Assembly (NCBI RefSeq): GCF_000204055.1
Contig: NW_006768774.1
Coordinates: 1,002,614-1,066,613 of the forward strand
Length of the DNA: 64,000 bases
Direction: 5' to 3'
Source of the DNA: Melampsora larici-populina 98AG31
Taxonomy: Eukaryota; Basidiomycota; Pucciniomycetes; Pucciniales; Melampsoraceae
Of this stretch, positions 22,703 through 35,599 are shown one piece after another. A model generated the notes under the pieces. It was not told the DNA's origin, did not search any database, and saw only the letters and a program-made list of their open reading frames with translations. A program made the translations under genes and the position numbers. Each line of letters opens with the position of its first letter. Within the stretch, counting starts at the first letter, position 1.

Positions 22703-23317
22703 ATGCCAACAATCATCAGCAACTCATTGACACAGCTGTCCATCTTTGAACTGAATGAACAATTGACAAAAATCCACACCGCTTGCGTGCAAATTTTTAC
22801 TAACCCCAAACACGGCGACAAAGATATGATCTCGTTGCTTTTTTACCGACACGAAGTGGGTGATGTTACCCTTGAACTAGAGGAACGCATCTCCATGACT
22901 GTTCAGCAGGACGACACATTGTTGGCCGCTCGAACAAAGGCCATATACCTGGACTTACTTTTTAGATGGATGATCATCATGCTAGGAGATGAGACCAAGC
23001 AAGACTACCCTGATTCAGATGTACATGACTCACCCGAATGCTTCCCGGATCCAGGAACACCTGAATGGTATCGATTTCGTCCATACATTCGATTACACGC
23101 TCATGAATCTACCTTCTACCCATCAGATCTTTCAGACAACGTAACTACATTGGATCCAAGTCTATGGACGGAAGAATGCCCTTGTTGTTTGGAATTGCTG
23201 GTCAATGAAGTTACAATCACTCCCCCGTGTTTCCACTCGCACAAGATTCATGCGCGTTGCTTAGGTAATTTTTCCGAAATGCGGTGTTGCATTTGTAGAC
23301 AGCTCATGTTTCGTTAG
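22703..23317 (+). CDS. RING-like zinc-finger protein, single exon, 204 aa
   Basis: The ORF starts MPTIISNSLTQLSIFELNEQ and ends CCICRQLMFR. The last 45 residues form a RING-like cysteine/histidine array: CPCC, then a loop, PPCFHSHKIHARC, and CCIC. RING domains bind two zinc ions and usually serve E2-ubiquitin ligases. The upstream 155 residues hold a mostly helical, charged segment (ISMTVQQDDTLLAARTKAIY) and a Tyr/Pro-rich stretch; I know no family for them. No signal peptide or membrane segment is visible. The start was chosen as the first ATG of the uninterrupted frame. Decayed partial copies follow at 24283-24600 and 24760-24960, so the gene was locally duplicated. Ubiquitin-ligase function is inference from the finger alone. 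Confidence 0.7.
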   Translation: MPTIISNSLTQLSIFELNEQLTKIHTACVQIFTNPKHGDKDMISLLFYRHEVGDVTLELEERISMTVQQDDTLLAARTKAIYLDLLFRWMIIMLGDETKQDYPDSDVHDSPECFPDPGTPEWYRFRPYIRLHAHESTFYPSDLSDNVTTLDPSLWTEECPCCLELLVNEVTITPPCFHSHKIHARCLGNFSEMRCCICRQLMFR

Positions 23318-24282
23318 TCTCAAAGGTCCCAAAAGGGATCTGAGTATAGTTTTTTGTATGTGTATTTGATAATGGTCCGTTGACCATTAATGATACCTGG
23401 CGTATCAGCTGGAGACAATGTTTTAGAGATTGATGTTGAGAATTTCAAAAGATGTCTTCTATAGTGCCGCCTGTTGGCATTTACATCAAAAGTGTAGGAC
23501 CATAAATTGCTCATTGCAGCTAACAAACAACACTCATCAAAAGATTTCTAGCCAATTTTTATCTATCCGTATATTCAACCAATTTCCATTCCTGCATATC
23601 TCAAATGGGATGCTGTAGAGTTGGGCTGATTAAAGCCTTGTGAGAGCTCCCATCAATTCCCCAAGAGAAATCCTGGATTTTCTATAGTAGTATTGTGAGT
23701 CAAGACAATAGCTTCTGTATCGTGATGATCTCATCTTGCACTGTGGTGACAATACGCTACGTGAAAGCCTCAAGAAGATGTAGTGCCTTGAGTCATCTGA
23801 TGATGCCGCGCTCAAAGAAGATTTTCTATTGTGATGCGGCTTAGCATAGAATACAAAAGAGAAGGCAATCCGGGGAAGGAAATGGTCGTAAGCGACATTG
23901 ACAAACGCACTCTCGTCCTGCAATTTAAATCGCTCCTCTTATAGAGAACAAAAGACAAGCATACGGATCAAGTAAAAGGTAAATAAGAGCGCAGCCACTC
24001 AGGCTTGACGAAAAGCATTCTGCGTGCTGTCCAAAAACATATAAATAGAGGGTGTTCTGTGCCACACTTCAGACGGTATTCATCATCACATTCCGCGGGT
24101 ACACCTCAGGTCATTGATCTCTGGAGACTCGTATAGGCTGTTCAACGCGTTCAACTTCACCGAAATAAGATCAGAATCACCTTCGTTATACACAAAGAAC
24201 ATCACTAATCACCAATCCCAAGTTATCAAAGCAATAAAAACAAACCCGAACACACCTTATCACACCACACTCAGTCATCATT
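23318..24282. other. 3' flank of the RING-like gene, no gene recognised
   Basis: A minus-strand ORF at 23630-23923 has no recognisable domain and is probably chance. The segment 24060-24280 resembles the 5' flank of the RING-like gene (C/A-rich, with catcactaatcacca), which fits the duplication called next. Confidence 0.4.
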
Positions 24283-24600
24283 ATGATAACTAACAACAGC
24301 AACTCATTCCCCATCAACGAAAAAGTTCCACACTTCTGCCTGGTACAATTCCCGTTAGCTCTGAATACCGTGACGAAGTCATGAGCCTGTACTTTTGATC
24401 GGTACGAGATGGGTGGCATCTTTCTCGAACTAGCTCAATGCAATTCCGGAAATGTTGGACAAGATGATACGATTACCAGATACCCAACATACGACTGTAA
24501 ACCTGGACCTACAATCCTAGATAGATGACCACTGCACTAGGAGATGAATTCAACCAAAAGGTTCCCAATTGCAGATACTTTTAAGTGAGTCGGGATTATT
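24283..24600 (+). pseudogene. Decayed copy of the RING-like gene (N-terminal part)
   Basis: An ATG at 24283 opens MITNNSNSFPINEKV, followed by frame changes and stops. Three blocks align in order with the gene at 22703: RYEMGGIFLEL against RHEVGDVTLEL, GQDDTI against QQDDTL, and LGDE followed by Asn or Thr, then lysine-containing sequence, against LGDETKQD. The spacing agrees too. The finger-encoding part is missing from this copy. Confidence 0.65.
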
Positions 24601-24744
24601 TGCAGGTGCTTATTTGCATCAAGGCCCTTTTGCTCGATTTCCTTTCCTAGCGTGATGATCATCCATCTAAGAAGTATCCTTAGGTCTATAGCTCTCTATG
24701 TATCAGGTCTCAAATATTGTGTCGTACTGCCCTACTCTTGCGTA

Positions 24745-24960
24745 AAGGCATTTGTTTAGTTTCCAGGTGTTGGGTTTGTAGATAGCTCATGATATCTTAT
24801 TGTCCAAGCCTTAAAAGAATTGATTATGTGTATAGAGATTGATTTTCAGATATTGTGTCGTGTTACCTAGCTATTGTGGAAAGGCGTTTGTTTGGTTTCC
24901 AGGTATTGGTTTTGTCCATAGCTCATGTTATCTTAGTGCCAAAGCCCCCAAAATGATTTT
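24745..24960 (+). pseudogene. Two tandem remnants of the RING-like gene's 3' end
   Basis: Two related blocks, about 24760-24815 and 24885-24945, contain tgttgggtttgtagatagct and a close variant (attggttttgtccatagctc). Each resembles the end of the intact gene at 23285-23330 (tgttgcatttgtagacagct, then catgtt and a caaag-rich tail). They also resemble one another upstream (attgtgtcgt ... aaaggc ... tttgttt). Confidence 0.55.
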
Positions 24961-25999
24961 GCGTATAGAGAATGAGTTGAGGTTGATCTGTTGACCCACA
25001 ATCTGGCGCACATTAGCTTGAGAAAAAGTTATCAAATTGGGCTTGGGGAGTACAAAGTATCTCTTGCAAAAGCGCGTCCTGTAACCTTCAAGATCCCAGT
25101 AGTTTACCTTACCCAGATACCTGGTCAGACTACAGTATTATTTGCTGATCCTTTCTTGATAAAAAAATGGGCCAAAACTTCCTGTGAACAACTATGTCAA
25201 TGCTTCTGGCCAGAAATCAAAAGTTTAAAGCCTGTTGCATCACATCATGAAACACATTGACTTTTTGAGTTAAAAATTATATCAATGAAATTGTTATTTC
25301 TAAATATTTTCTATCACTCAATATAGAACTAAAAAAGTTACAACAAACTAAACTTATATATGAAAAAAACAAACCAAACTAAACCAATCAATCAAACCAA
25401 AAAAAAAACATTGCCAGAAGAAAAGAAAAAAGACATGTGATCAAATTTTTAAATTTGAGTTTTTGTTTTCTTTCGTATTCTTAATATTGCTAAAGAGACT
25501 ACTGACTACTGATTAAATCATCTACTACAAACTCATTGACTACAATGTATAGATTATATTAGTATTATATTATGTGTGCATTTGTTTTAACAAGTTCTTT
25601 CGGTCATTCATATCAGTTCTAAAAAAACAATCTCTACAAAAAAAACACCGACACGCACCGAGAGAGAAAGAGAAAAGAACATAAAAATCTTTATAAAACT
25701 GAGGATATATCTATCTATCATGAACTCTGCTGATAATTGAAAGTTGTATTTCTTTTGGCACAGACAAACAAGACCGAAAGAGTTAGGAAATTAAGATGCT
25801 TTTCGAAGTTTTGAAAGGGTAATGAAATAACCTGAAAATATTGGGTTTTTAAGGATAGGACTCTTTGATGAGATTCTAAAAGGAGCTTGAAAATTGTATA
25901 TAATCTACTGATGAACCAAGACGAAACCAATGTTTAAGTTACGATATCAATTGAGAGTGGACAACTTGAAATAAAACTCAACATTGTACAGTCTAATCC
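24961..25999. other. AT-rich 3' flank of the PSP1-like gene, no gene recognised
   Basis: ORFs at 24991-25260 (+) and 25718-25930 (-) show no family features. From 25260 to 25700 the DNA is strongly AT-rich with A-runs, consistent with untranslated or intergenic sequence. Confidence 0.45.
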
Positions 26000-28900
26000 T
26001 CATCTCTCTCTATCAGGACCGACGGAGCACATCCTAATAAACCGACAACATTAGCATCAGTCTTTGATCATGGTCAGGACGCAACTATATACGAAGAGGA
26101 AACTCACCAAATCCTCGTCTTCCAAGTCCGAAACAAATCTTTGACTAAATCTCTAAAATCGATCCTCTTATCAGCCACGAAAAAGAATGTAAGCTTTCTG
26201 CGATCCCATTGCCATTCAGCATATTGGATTTCCATCTTCAATCCCCTTTGTGAAGCTTTTGATCTACAAAGACTCAACGCTTTGTTTTCGTCTTGAATCT
26301 TTTGCTGTAAAAGTTGAGTGTCATGAATTGTAGCTTTCCCGTAGATTCGCTTCGGGTGGATCTGGTTTGTTTTCAAGATTGATCAGATTTGATGCCATGG
26401 AAAAAGTGTCTTGAATGGACGTACCTCTTTAGTCATCCGAGAAATGCAAGCGGCATTGCCTCCACTACCAGACGTTTTACCCCCCGCATCCCCTTTGTTA
26501 GCGGCAGCCTCTAAAGCGATCTCCAACTGTCTTTGTTGGAACTCTACTACTTCATCGACCATGATCTCGTCGTCAATCACCTTGCCCAAATCTTTTCCTC
26601 GATCAGCTTCAACAATCACCATATCTCCCTTCCTAACGACCTCCATACCATCGCCCATGATGAAGTAGAATAAATCCTTTCTTGCTCCTTTGAACTCGAC
26701 GATGTAAAGCTTGCAATTCTTCGAAAGAGAGTGGAGAGGGACACCTTTGCCTAACTCTCCCAGCTCGTGAGGTCCTGGTCCTGGCGTACTAGCACTGTAT
26801 ATTGCTCCAAACGTGCCGTTACCAGAAGGCCCAAGCAATGGACTACTAGTAGCTTGCGGATGAAATGCGCTATTCGGGTAAAACGTAGGCGCAGTCGCAG
26901 GATCGAGTCCGCTACCGATACTACCCGCATGGTGACCATGTTGAGTTGATTGAGTGGAGAGCAACCCACTGTTACTGAAAGTCGTCACCGGTGGACCACT
27001 CAAAGCACTAGTAGGAGGGGCCTGTGATCCATTTCCAGCGTGACCAAAAGGAAAACGTGATCTCAAAGGGGAGTTCATAGTGATGTTTTCCTGCTGTTGT
27101 TGTCCCCCGACGCCTGCTGCCTGAGAGGCGAAAAATTTGGCAGCTTGTGCGGACGCACTGAACGGATCTCCAGCACTAAACGATGACTTTCGCTCCCTGA
27201 AAGCTGGGCCAACAACGCCACTTGCTCCTCCTCTGACAAGTTGAGGTGGTTGATTGCACCAAGGCATCATGAGTTGTTGAGAGGATAAATTGAATTGTTG
27301 CTGATCGACACTTCCAACATGGTCTCGATGAAATGGACGAGTAGGCTGATTAGTGTGTGAGGAGTGATGGAATTCAAAGCTTGGTGAATGATTGTTATCT
27401 TGAGCGCGGTGATGATCCTCCAAATCGTGAAGGTTCAATGAGTTTAGATCTGATGACAATAATAAGTCGTCTTCCGTCAGGGCCAAAGCACCGCTACCGA
27501 ACATCATCTGACGACTTCCCATCCTTGCATGATCCGGAGCACCAATACTATCAACCGATCCTCCAGTCCCATTTTTTGCATGCTGAGTTTTCTTTTCGCT
27601 GATAGGATTGGAATTAGTAGAAAGATATGGACGAGGAGCAGGGATATAATCGAAATCTTGCACGAGACTCCGACCACTAAAAGCCGCAACACTATGACGT
27701 CGACTAGTAGCACCCGACTTAGTTGGAGGGGCAAACTCATCATCTTCATCCAAATCATTACTCAAACTCCGACCTCCAAGGAACCAGCTGTCATGATGAC
27801 TACTTGCGTAACCACCCAGACCAGGGTGACTGCTCAAAAAGTCATGAGATGAACCGAGACCTAAGCCGGTTCCGATGGCACCACTACTGTTCGTGGTACT
27901 ACCAGCTGGTCTCAAATTTGTCCGACCAGTGCCAATTGCGCCAAGACTACTATCTCGGATACGGCTCGATCGAAAACCGTTACTGGCATGATGGGTTGCG
28001 CCAAAAGGTCCACCGAACGCAATACTACTTGAAGGCAATAAGCTTGTACCCGTAAAAGGACTCATATTACTCAATCCAATTCCACTCCTTACACTGGAAC
28101 TGCCAGGGCTTCCTATACTACCCACACTAGAATCACGACCGATCGGAGTGGGTCGAGCTCCTAAGATATCCCGAGCTTTCGACCTACCAGCTCGTTCGTC
28201 GTCGAGACCACTACCGTTCTGTTGGTTGGTAGCATTTGACGAAGAACCATGCCACGGACCACCATAGAAAGCTGCAGGTAAAGAGTTGGGTCCGAACATA
28301 CCACCACCAGGGCTGGTGGGACTCATACTAGACTGATAGTGACGATCAAAGGCAGAGCTGTTAGAGCCATTGAAGTCGATGAGACTGACAGGTGACCCGA
28401 TTAATGATTGGGTGTTGTTGAGATGTGAACCCAGTAAATCGGAACGAGGACCGGCAAGAGGAGGCTGACTAGCGAGTGGTGAATGAAGATCAAAGTCTGA
28501 GGCCCCAGATGATGAGGATGTGGGGGTCTGGACAGGCTGAGCCCAAATGTTATTGAGCATATGATTAGCCTTGTTGGTGGGCACAGAAAGTGAAGCAGGT
28601 TGGAAAGGTTTCGCGTTGATAGAGTCTAACGATAATCTACCAATCTGACTGATTCGGTTCGTATACGAGTTTGGTCGAAGTGAGGCAATATTGTCATCCA
28701 AGGCGGATGATCCTACAGCGGATGAAGAAGCGTGTGAAGCATGATCGTCGGTTGGTGTCCGAAGGGTTTGGGTTTGTGGGCGAATTGGACCAAACGGTCT
28801 GGCATTTTGAAGTTGTGAGACAGGGTTGTCGATGAAGATGGAGCCAGATGGGGATAAAGGATGATTCTGCTTGGTGTCAATATCGTGATGTTCCTCCTGT

Positions 28901-30304
28901 TTGACATTTTCGCTAGCAATTTCTGAGATCAAGTCGGTACGAGTTTCCATCAATCTTGGCATATTGACGCCCATAGCCCGAAGTGGATCTAGACATTCAT
29001 ATAAAGAGAAATTGAGTATCAGTCCTGAAAATGCTAGATGTGGGGAATGGAGAGGTGAGTGAGAGGCAAACCTGGATGATTACCGACTGGACCGTAGTCT
29101 AAACGGGTTTCGTGATAGTTTCGCGTGAAATCACTTTCGGAGTCGCGTCCGTTGCTGGCAACGAATGGACCAAGATGAGTCGATTGCAAATTCCAAGGGT
29201 CTGCAGTAGCAGATAAGGAAGGCGTTCGGTATGGTCTCTCCGTATGATGACGGGAATGACTTGAAACCTCTTCAGACTGAGCCGCTGTGGTAAAGGGATT
29301 GATAAATTGATTGTGATTAACCGTCTTGGGTGATTGAGGAAAGACAGTTGAGCTAGGATGAGTGATATTGGCGCTCAGAGAGGTCGAAGCAGCTTGAGCA
29401 GACGTAGCCCAAATTGCTTTGATCGATGGATCTTCGACTGAACAGATCGAGGAGCTACGATCAGATCCAGTCTTACTCGCACTCCGATTGGGACTACTGC
29501 CTCTACTTGAAGATGTAGATGAATCTCTCCGAGTGTTAGGGAAATGAGGACTAAGTGAAGAGATAGGGTATGTCGGTTGATTGTAGTTGTGAGACACAGG
29601 GATAGATTGAGGTTTGGTGCGATGTTGAGAGTTAAAGTTGATCTTGATAGGTTGTAAGACTGGTGGGGTCTCTAGACCAGGTGGATTGGAAGATAGCGAG
29701 GACCGAGGACTCGAGGCAGTGATGCAGGAATGTGGACGATCCTCTGATGATGATGCGATTCTTGCTTGAATTGAATGTTGAGAGATGAGCGTTTGAGCTG
29801 AGACTCTTTGACTATTGATGGTAAGCTGAGAGGATTAAGATGAGTTGGATATCAAATCAGTTGTCAAAGTTCCGCCAAAGGGGTAAAGAAATGGTTCGAA
29901 AGTGGTTTCAAAGAAAGGTTTAATAGTTGATCATGACTAAAGATTAACAAAAAGGTAACTTGAAGCATGACAGAAACGAAGATGGTAAAGAAGGTAAACA
30001 AGGTTTGTGTACATGTATAGAATGAGCATACATCTTGCTCTCAATCCTTTACACATGCTTGATTGAACTGTCAACTTGTAAGGCTCAATTGGCTCAATAC
30101 CAAAGTTGTACAGGACCTAGTGAAAACAAATGGATTGTTGTCTAGAGTGATACATGGATGCAGATGTGGGTGGGGCGGTGTTGTTTGAATGGGGTATATG
30201 GAAAGGAGAAGAAATTGACCAAATTGCTTAAAGGTACTCACGTCAACGCCCTGAGCCAAAATGTTTTGAGAAACAATGGGGTAAGTTTGATCAGTAGTCT
30301 GCAT
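26000..30304 (-). CDS. PSP1 C-terminal domain protein, five exons, about 1,222 aa
   Basis: Exons on the minus strand, all with GT-AG borders and consistent phases: 30304-30242 (starts MQTTDQTYPIVSQNI), 29825-29072, 28988-26425, 26361-26108 and 26033-26000. The first 900 or so residues are low-complexity Ser/Asn/Gly/Pro/His sequence, typical of disordered RNA- or signalling-associated proteins. The C-terminal 200 residues are the PSP1 domain: YIVEFKGARKDLFYF, then GDMVIVEADRGKDLGKVI, RIYGKATIHD, and the closing block LTFFFVADKRIDFRDLVKDL with KTRIW. The domain is split by two introns exactly where family sequence continues across the join. Yeast PSP1 is a high-copy suppressor of DNA polymerase alpha mutants; the biochemical role is poorly defined. 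No membrane segment or signal peptide is visible. The ATG at 30304 was chosen because its exon splices in phase. Confidence 0.88.
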
Positions 30305-32240
30305 GAGTAAAGGACGATGTAGGGAGATTGAGTGGAGTAAAAATTGGTGGTTGATGTTCCAAAGGTTGCAGTTTTGTAATTGGTTAATCTATGGGCGATG
30401 AAGATGAATAGAAATCAGTCTAATATGCTTAATTTGATGAGTGTATCCATTACAAATCTAGAACTGAAGATGATAACATCTTTGAGAATGGAAGGAAGAT
30501 GGTTTTGAAGAGAAGAGGAAGTGTTGAAGGAAAACTATAAAATTCAAATCAAAAAGACAGGAGATTTGATTCGAAAGTAGGATATTTAAGTTGACTGCGT
30601 AATTTAAAATATCACAAAATAAAAAAGAAAATACAGTTCAAGTGGAAAAGAAGCTTCACATGACCTTCATCTCAATTCTCCTCACCTTCATTCACCTTTT
30701 CCTTCGATCATCATCTCAATGAATGCTACAAACAATAAGTACAACATACATTTAAAACTCCTACAATTAAATTAAAGCGATCGCTCAAACAAGTCTCATG
30801 ACACTTCACTCAACTTTGACTACTTCGATCTTGATCAGCTGAAGTACATAGGGCGGGGTAAAGAGGAGTGATTCAAGTTGAGTGGCTGAGTTGGTGGGCA
30901 GACGTAAACAGAACTTCATGAGTCATGATTGATGATTCAAAGTGCGCTTGATGACCACATAATCACAACCTCTATCTTCAAGTCTTTCTTCATATTTACA
31001 CTCGGCTATTTGGTCAATTGAGACCACCCTCTGAAGCTCCGAAGTGCGGTTCAAATTCACTTCCGGTATGATGGAACATTCGTCATGACCATTCATGGAA
31101 CACGTCATTTTCATAAAAAGAACTCTTCATCAAACATAGCAGGTTCAGAGATTCATCATAGATACGTACGATGTCGGGCATATGACTCATCCATGCTCAG
31201 TCTTGCTCAGTTCTTGTACTTTTGTACATACATATCTGCCAAGATATAAACCTGTACCGATCCATCACTTCTCCACACTCTCAGTCTTTGTTGTATGGAA
31301 TATCAAACTCCCACACAATCCCGGAATCAAAATATCATTAGCTGTGATCGGGATGTGAAGATTTGAGTTCAGGCTGTGTCGGTGTTCTAACGCGGGAATC
31401 CGAGATCATAAATCAGGATCGTCCAGAGACCTCGATACATATCTTTGGCCTTGGAGAGTTGAGATGAGTTGTTTTAACGTATTTTCGCAGGGCAACTGAC
31501 GCATGATCTGTACAAGACTATTCATCATTGAGTTGATGATATCAAGCCTTATCTAGCTTTGCTTCCATCCATAGAAGAGTAACTCAACATTCAAAGGATT
31601 GTATGCATAACGTTATTTAGCTAAATTGTGATTAGATTTCTCGTTGGTTATTGGAGGGATGCAGAAATGATATATCAATCAGTTACATACTCGGGGATAT
31701 CATGGCTGATACTGGAGGCTACAAGACTTTACGAAGTGTGGCGGTGAAGTGTGACACAAAGTTTCCTTGTGTGAGGATATATCCTTGAATTCGATCAAAT
31801 CAAATCAAATCATATGTTGCACAATACGCCCGCGAATTTCGGCTACTCAACTTAACCCAGCATCTATCTTGTAAATTATGTTGCAGCATTAGATGAATCA
31901 TCTCGATGCTCAATCTTGCAACCAAGATGAGCATAATCATTTCGATTACGCAAGCCAAATCTGTTTCATCTCAACGCTCATCTTACAGCAAAAATGGCTC
32001 TCAAGATTCCATCACATGGATCAACAGCAATGGTCATCAATCTTTCAAACTTACAGCTGATTTGAGAGTAAATGATTTTTAAATGTGCAACATGGTGCAG
32101 GAACTGGCGTTATTTCTTGACTGAGTTTTGTTTCTCTGCTGGATTTGAGAATACAGAGAATACAAGACCTGTGAAAACACTTTTTGGTTGGTTTTGACCA
32201 CTGCATGCAGCAACAACTTTTTTTCACAAGTGGTCAATCA
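30305..32240. other. Long intergenic region, no gene recognised
   Basis: The first few hundred bases should hold the promoter of the PSP1-like gene. A minus-strand ORF at 30923-31114 (MKMTCSMNGHDECSIIPEVN) is short, lacks a signal peptide and has no recognisable partner exon. Nothing else is visible. Confidence 0.45.
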
Positions 32241-32249
32241 TTCTTAACT

Positions 32250-32855
32250 CGGCTGTAACAAAGCCCCTTGCAAGTTGCAGGCCGTAAAACCCAAAGCCTG
32301 TGTAAGGACTTATGCCCAATGTGGCCTTCCTGGCATGAGAGGTTGTGAGATTTGGTAGGGGAAAGATGGACCAAAGGAAAAACTTCTGCCATAGGATAGC
32401 TTTTTGAATTTACTCTTGAAAATTCAAAGTCCTGCTTGTTCAACTTCTAGGCAGGGCCCATGATTCAAATTCTTCATATCTTGAGCCATCCTCAAGTTTT
32501 CATTATCATACACATTGTGTCTGTTCAATTTTTGCATACAATTGTGTCTTTGTGTAACATCTTCTCCCTCTTTGGCCTTGTGAAAATTAGAGGATAAGGA
32601 TTTTGGGCATCAATCAGATCTTGAGAACAGTGCAAGATATGAAGGGTCTGAGTTGAGTGTGCTACTTGGAACACACAGGACTTTGGTGTCCCCAAGCAGC
32701 ATTGAATGACCTCTTCTGACATGGAAGTTTTTCTTTTGGGCAATTCTTTCCCTACTAAATCTCACAGCCTCTCACACCAGGAAGGCCACATCTGGTGTAA
32801 GTTCTTAAGCAGGGTTTGGGTTTTACCATCTGTGAGGAACTTTGTTAAGGTTGTT
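32250..32855. mobile_element. Long inverted-repeat element (about 0.6 kb)
   Basis: Arms of about 105 bp at 32284-32390 and 32721-32826 are imperfect reverse complements; both contain gtaaaacccaaa at the outer end and tgtggccttcctgg in the middle. Weaker similarity extends outward to about 32250 and 32855 (aacaaag). The core between the arms is non-coding. Long terminal repeats would suit a Mutator-like MITE, but I could not find a target duplication. Confidence 0.6.
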
Positions 32856-32859
32856 GATT

Positions 32860-34049
32860 TTTCTTTTTTTTCTTGCTCTCATCAATCATTTATTGCTGAA
32901 GACCTACATACATCCTTTGATGATAATAGAGCAGTGGGGGTGGCCTGCTGCCCTTTTGTCTTTGGCATCAGGCCACTACTAGTGTCTCTTTATATTGATA
33001 ACAAGTTTCCCATCCTCATTCTCCCAAACTGTATTACTCTCTCTCAGCAGCTCCACTTCTTCCTCACCCAACTAACTTGTGTCATATACATGCTCCATGG
33101 TTGAGTAAACACATTCCAGTTCCTGTGTTAAAATGCAAGCCTTCTATTTCTTTGTCAGATAGTCTCCTCATCTTACATGCTGTTGTATCTCATTTGTGAT
33201 GCAAAAAAGTTGCCAAAATAAACAAGAACATCCTTTTATATATATAAGCAAACAATTTCATGTTGCTCATCTTAAGTTACCAGTTTAACAATTCAATAGG
33301 ATCATCATTCTTGAAACATGCTTTCCTGCATTACATTATAGCAGACTATCTACATTTGAAGGCAAGGAAAGGATGATTTATATACATATACTAGCAGATC
33401 TGGGTGGTGGGCACTGCTTCAACAGCTCACATTGGCGTGATGCCCCTTTTATTACTGCCTATGTAGGTATCATGAGTGTCTGACAAAGTGCCATTACCAT
33501 TAGTCTCTGTGCATAATTGATTTTAAAGTAGCTTCCGGACCACCATATGATACTCAGACAACCACATTGCAGACAGACATACCATCTTGTCATACTTTCT
33601 AAGGTTGGCTTCTCACCATCTCTTGCACCCATGTAATCTGTCTTTTTCACTTATAAATATACATTCTGACAAGTTACTACAAATTCATTGGGAATTTGAT
33701 TACAACACATGTGTTCTTACTCCTGCTGTTTTACTCAACCTGGCTAAATTGAAGTGATTGATTGATACATCACATCAGGTTGTTGTTGAAATAAGTCCAG
33801 GGCTGCTCCTTTCATTGGATTTTCTAATTTCTATCATTTCCTCTTGGTACTCCATACAAAGTCTTTGTATAACCCCAATCACAGGGGCCAAAATAGATAC
33901 TCACATACATGTGAGCGTTGTAGACTTTTTGGAATTCTCCAAAAAAGATTCATTTTCTTTCAGATTGATTCAATTCACAATCTTGTTTGTGTTCAGGTGA
34001 TCATCCTGTGGTTCTCATATTTTACTTGACATTTATTGAGAAGGCTCAT
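32860..34049. other. AT-rich sequence without a recognisable gene
   Basis: ORFs at 32706-33104, 33758-34000 and 33844-34029 are unremarkable and the first overlaps the inverted repeat. No domain, signal peptide or splice-consistent chain was found. Confidence 0.45.
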
Positions 34050-34990
34050 TTCCATCTTGGATGCGCAATAACTGATTCCCGATGAGTACTCAGGATCAGC
34101 TCATGAGGCACTGAATACTCAGCAATTTGTTCAAAATGAAGATGAGCACATGAACTATACCTTCCTGAGGCTTCATTTTTCAGTGAAGAAGCCTGCACAG
34201 GGGCGTCCCATTTGAGCTGCTCAGCAAATACTCAGTAGCATCCCCTGACTGGATCACTGATGGGCCGGACTTTTCTCAGACTTCCTTGCTAAGGAATGAA
34301 GCCTGATAAAAGCGTCATCCCATCTGCTCATTGCTCAGCTAATCCTCAGTGATATCCCCGGATAAAGTTTTTCACACTGAGGGGCTGAGATCAACTGAGC
34401 AGCCCCTCAGCCAATACTCAGTGACATCCTTTGGATCCTTCTGATCCGGCCAGGAATGCCCCTGAGGACTAGCTGAGCAGGCCCTCATCCAATGAGCAGT
34501 GAAATCCTCCGGATCCTCCTGATCTCAGGGATGCCCCTGAGGAATAACTGAGCAGCCCCTCATCCAATGAGCAGTGAAATCCTCCGGATCCTCCTGATCT
34601 CAGGGATGCCCCTGAGGAATAACTGAGCAGCCCCTCATCCAATGAGCAGTGAAATCCTCCGGATCCTCCTGATCTCAGGGATGCCCCTGAGGAATAACTG
34701 AGCAGCTCAGTTGAACGAGCAGACGGGCCTCAGGCTTCATTCCAGAGCCATCAAGCTTGAGGCAAGCTTGGCGCTCTGTGATCCATCTGGGGGATACTTC
34801 AGAGACTTAGCTAAGGGAATACTCAGTTCAGCTCAGCCCCTAAGCTATACATTGGTGGCATCCCTTGGAGCTTACTGAACCAGGGAATGCCGCTCAGGAT
34901 CAGCTGAGCAGATGGATCAGCCCTTCCTCAGACTTCTTTGCTCAGGAATAAATGCTGAGGAAGGCTTAGTTTGTCTGCTCAGTTCCTGAT
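34050..34990. repeat. CTCAG/CTGAG-rich repeat region with a 75-bp tandem array
   Basis: The region is packed with ctcag, ctgagca and gatcc words in both orientations. Inside it, a tandem array runs from about 34413 to 34706: a diverged 78-bp copy, then copies starting at 34491, 34566 and 34641, exactly 75 bp apart. The two full copies at 34491 and 34566 look identical, and the third diverges near 34706. There are no spacers, so it is not CRISPR-like. No ORF uses it consistently. Confidence 0.8.
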
Positions 34991-35019
34991 GATCACGTAA
35001 TCAGCTGACAAACAGAAAG

Positions 35020-35098
35020 AAAAGGGAAACAAAAGGGAAACAAATGGGAAACAAATGGGAAACAAATTGGAAACAAATGGGAAACAAATGGGAACAAA
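35020..35098 (+). repeat. 11-bp tandem repeat (gggaaacaaat)
   Basis: About seven near-perfect copies of gggaaacaaat/gggaaacaaaa follow one another. It lies about 120 bp left of the candidate Harbinger terminus. Confidence 0.85.
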
Positions 35099-35599
35099 AC
35101 AGGAAAATTTCAACGCTCACATAGTTGTGAGCATCAATTTTTGCCCCTGTGAATGATGGTAATTCACACTAAATGGTAAAAATTGACTTAAGATATAATC
35201 AATCTCAATACAATAGGGGGGTTCAAGTTAAGATTTGCGGACACCCCTGCCTGAAGACACAACCTGGAACATTACAGGTTTCCAAACCTTAAAATCTTTG
35301 TTTGCTACTCTGTGGAGGCTCTAAATTTGTGTTTTACAGCCTTGAAAATCCAGGTCCAACATTCCTCAAGTGTTTTTTTTGACAGGACATATGAAGTGTG
35401 TTTGGATGATTACAAACAATTGGGCCTTGTCCACTCCTCCCTCAGTCTTCCTGGTTCTTCATCATTTTCTTACCATGCCACGGGTCTCCGAAAAAACAAC
35501 AGTCATCTGTGACCCCACAACTCTATGTATCTTAACTCACATGAATTCAGCAATCCCGTTACCTGGCATGATTGGACGCTGCTGACCGGATCCCAGTGA

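Noticed and set aside
26411..28055. Several plus-strand ORFs of 60-110 codons
   Set aside because: They lie antisense to the long PSP1-like coding exon, have biased Thr/Ser/Arg composition, and show no family features.
34413..34706. Tandem repeats as a CRISPR-like array
   Set aside because: The units are head to tail at 75 bp with no variable spacers, and the genome is eukaryotic.
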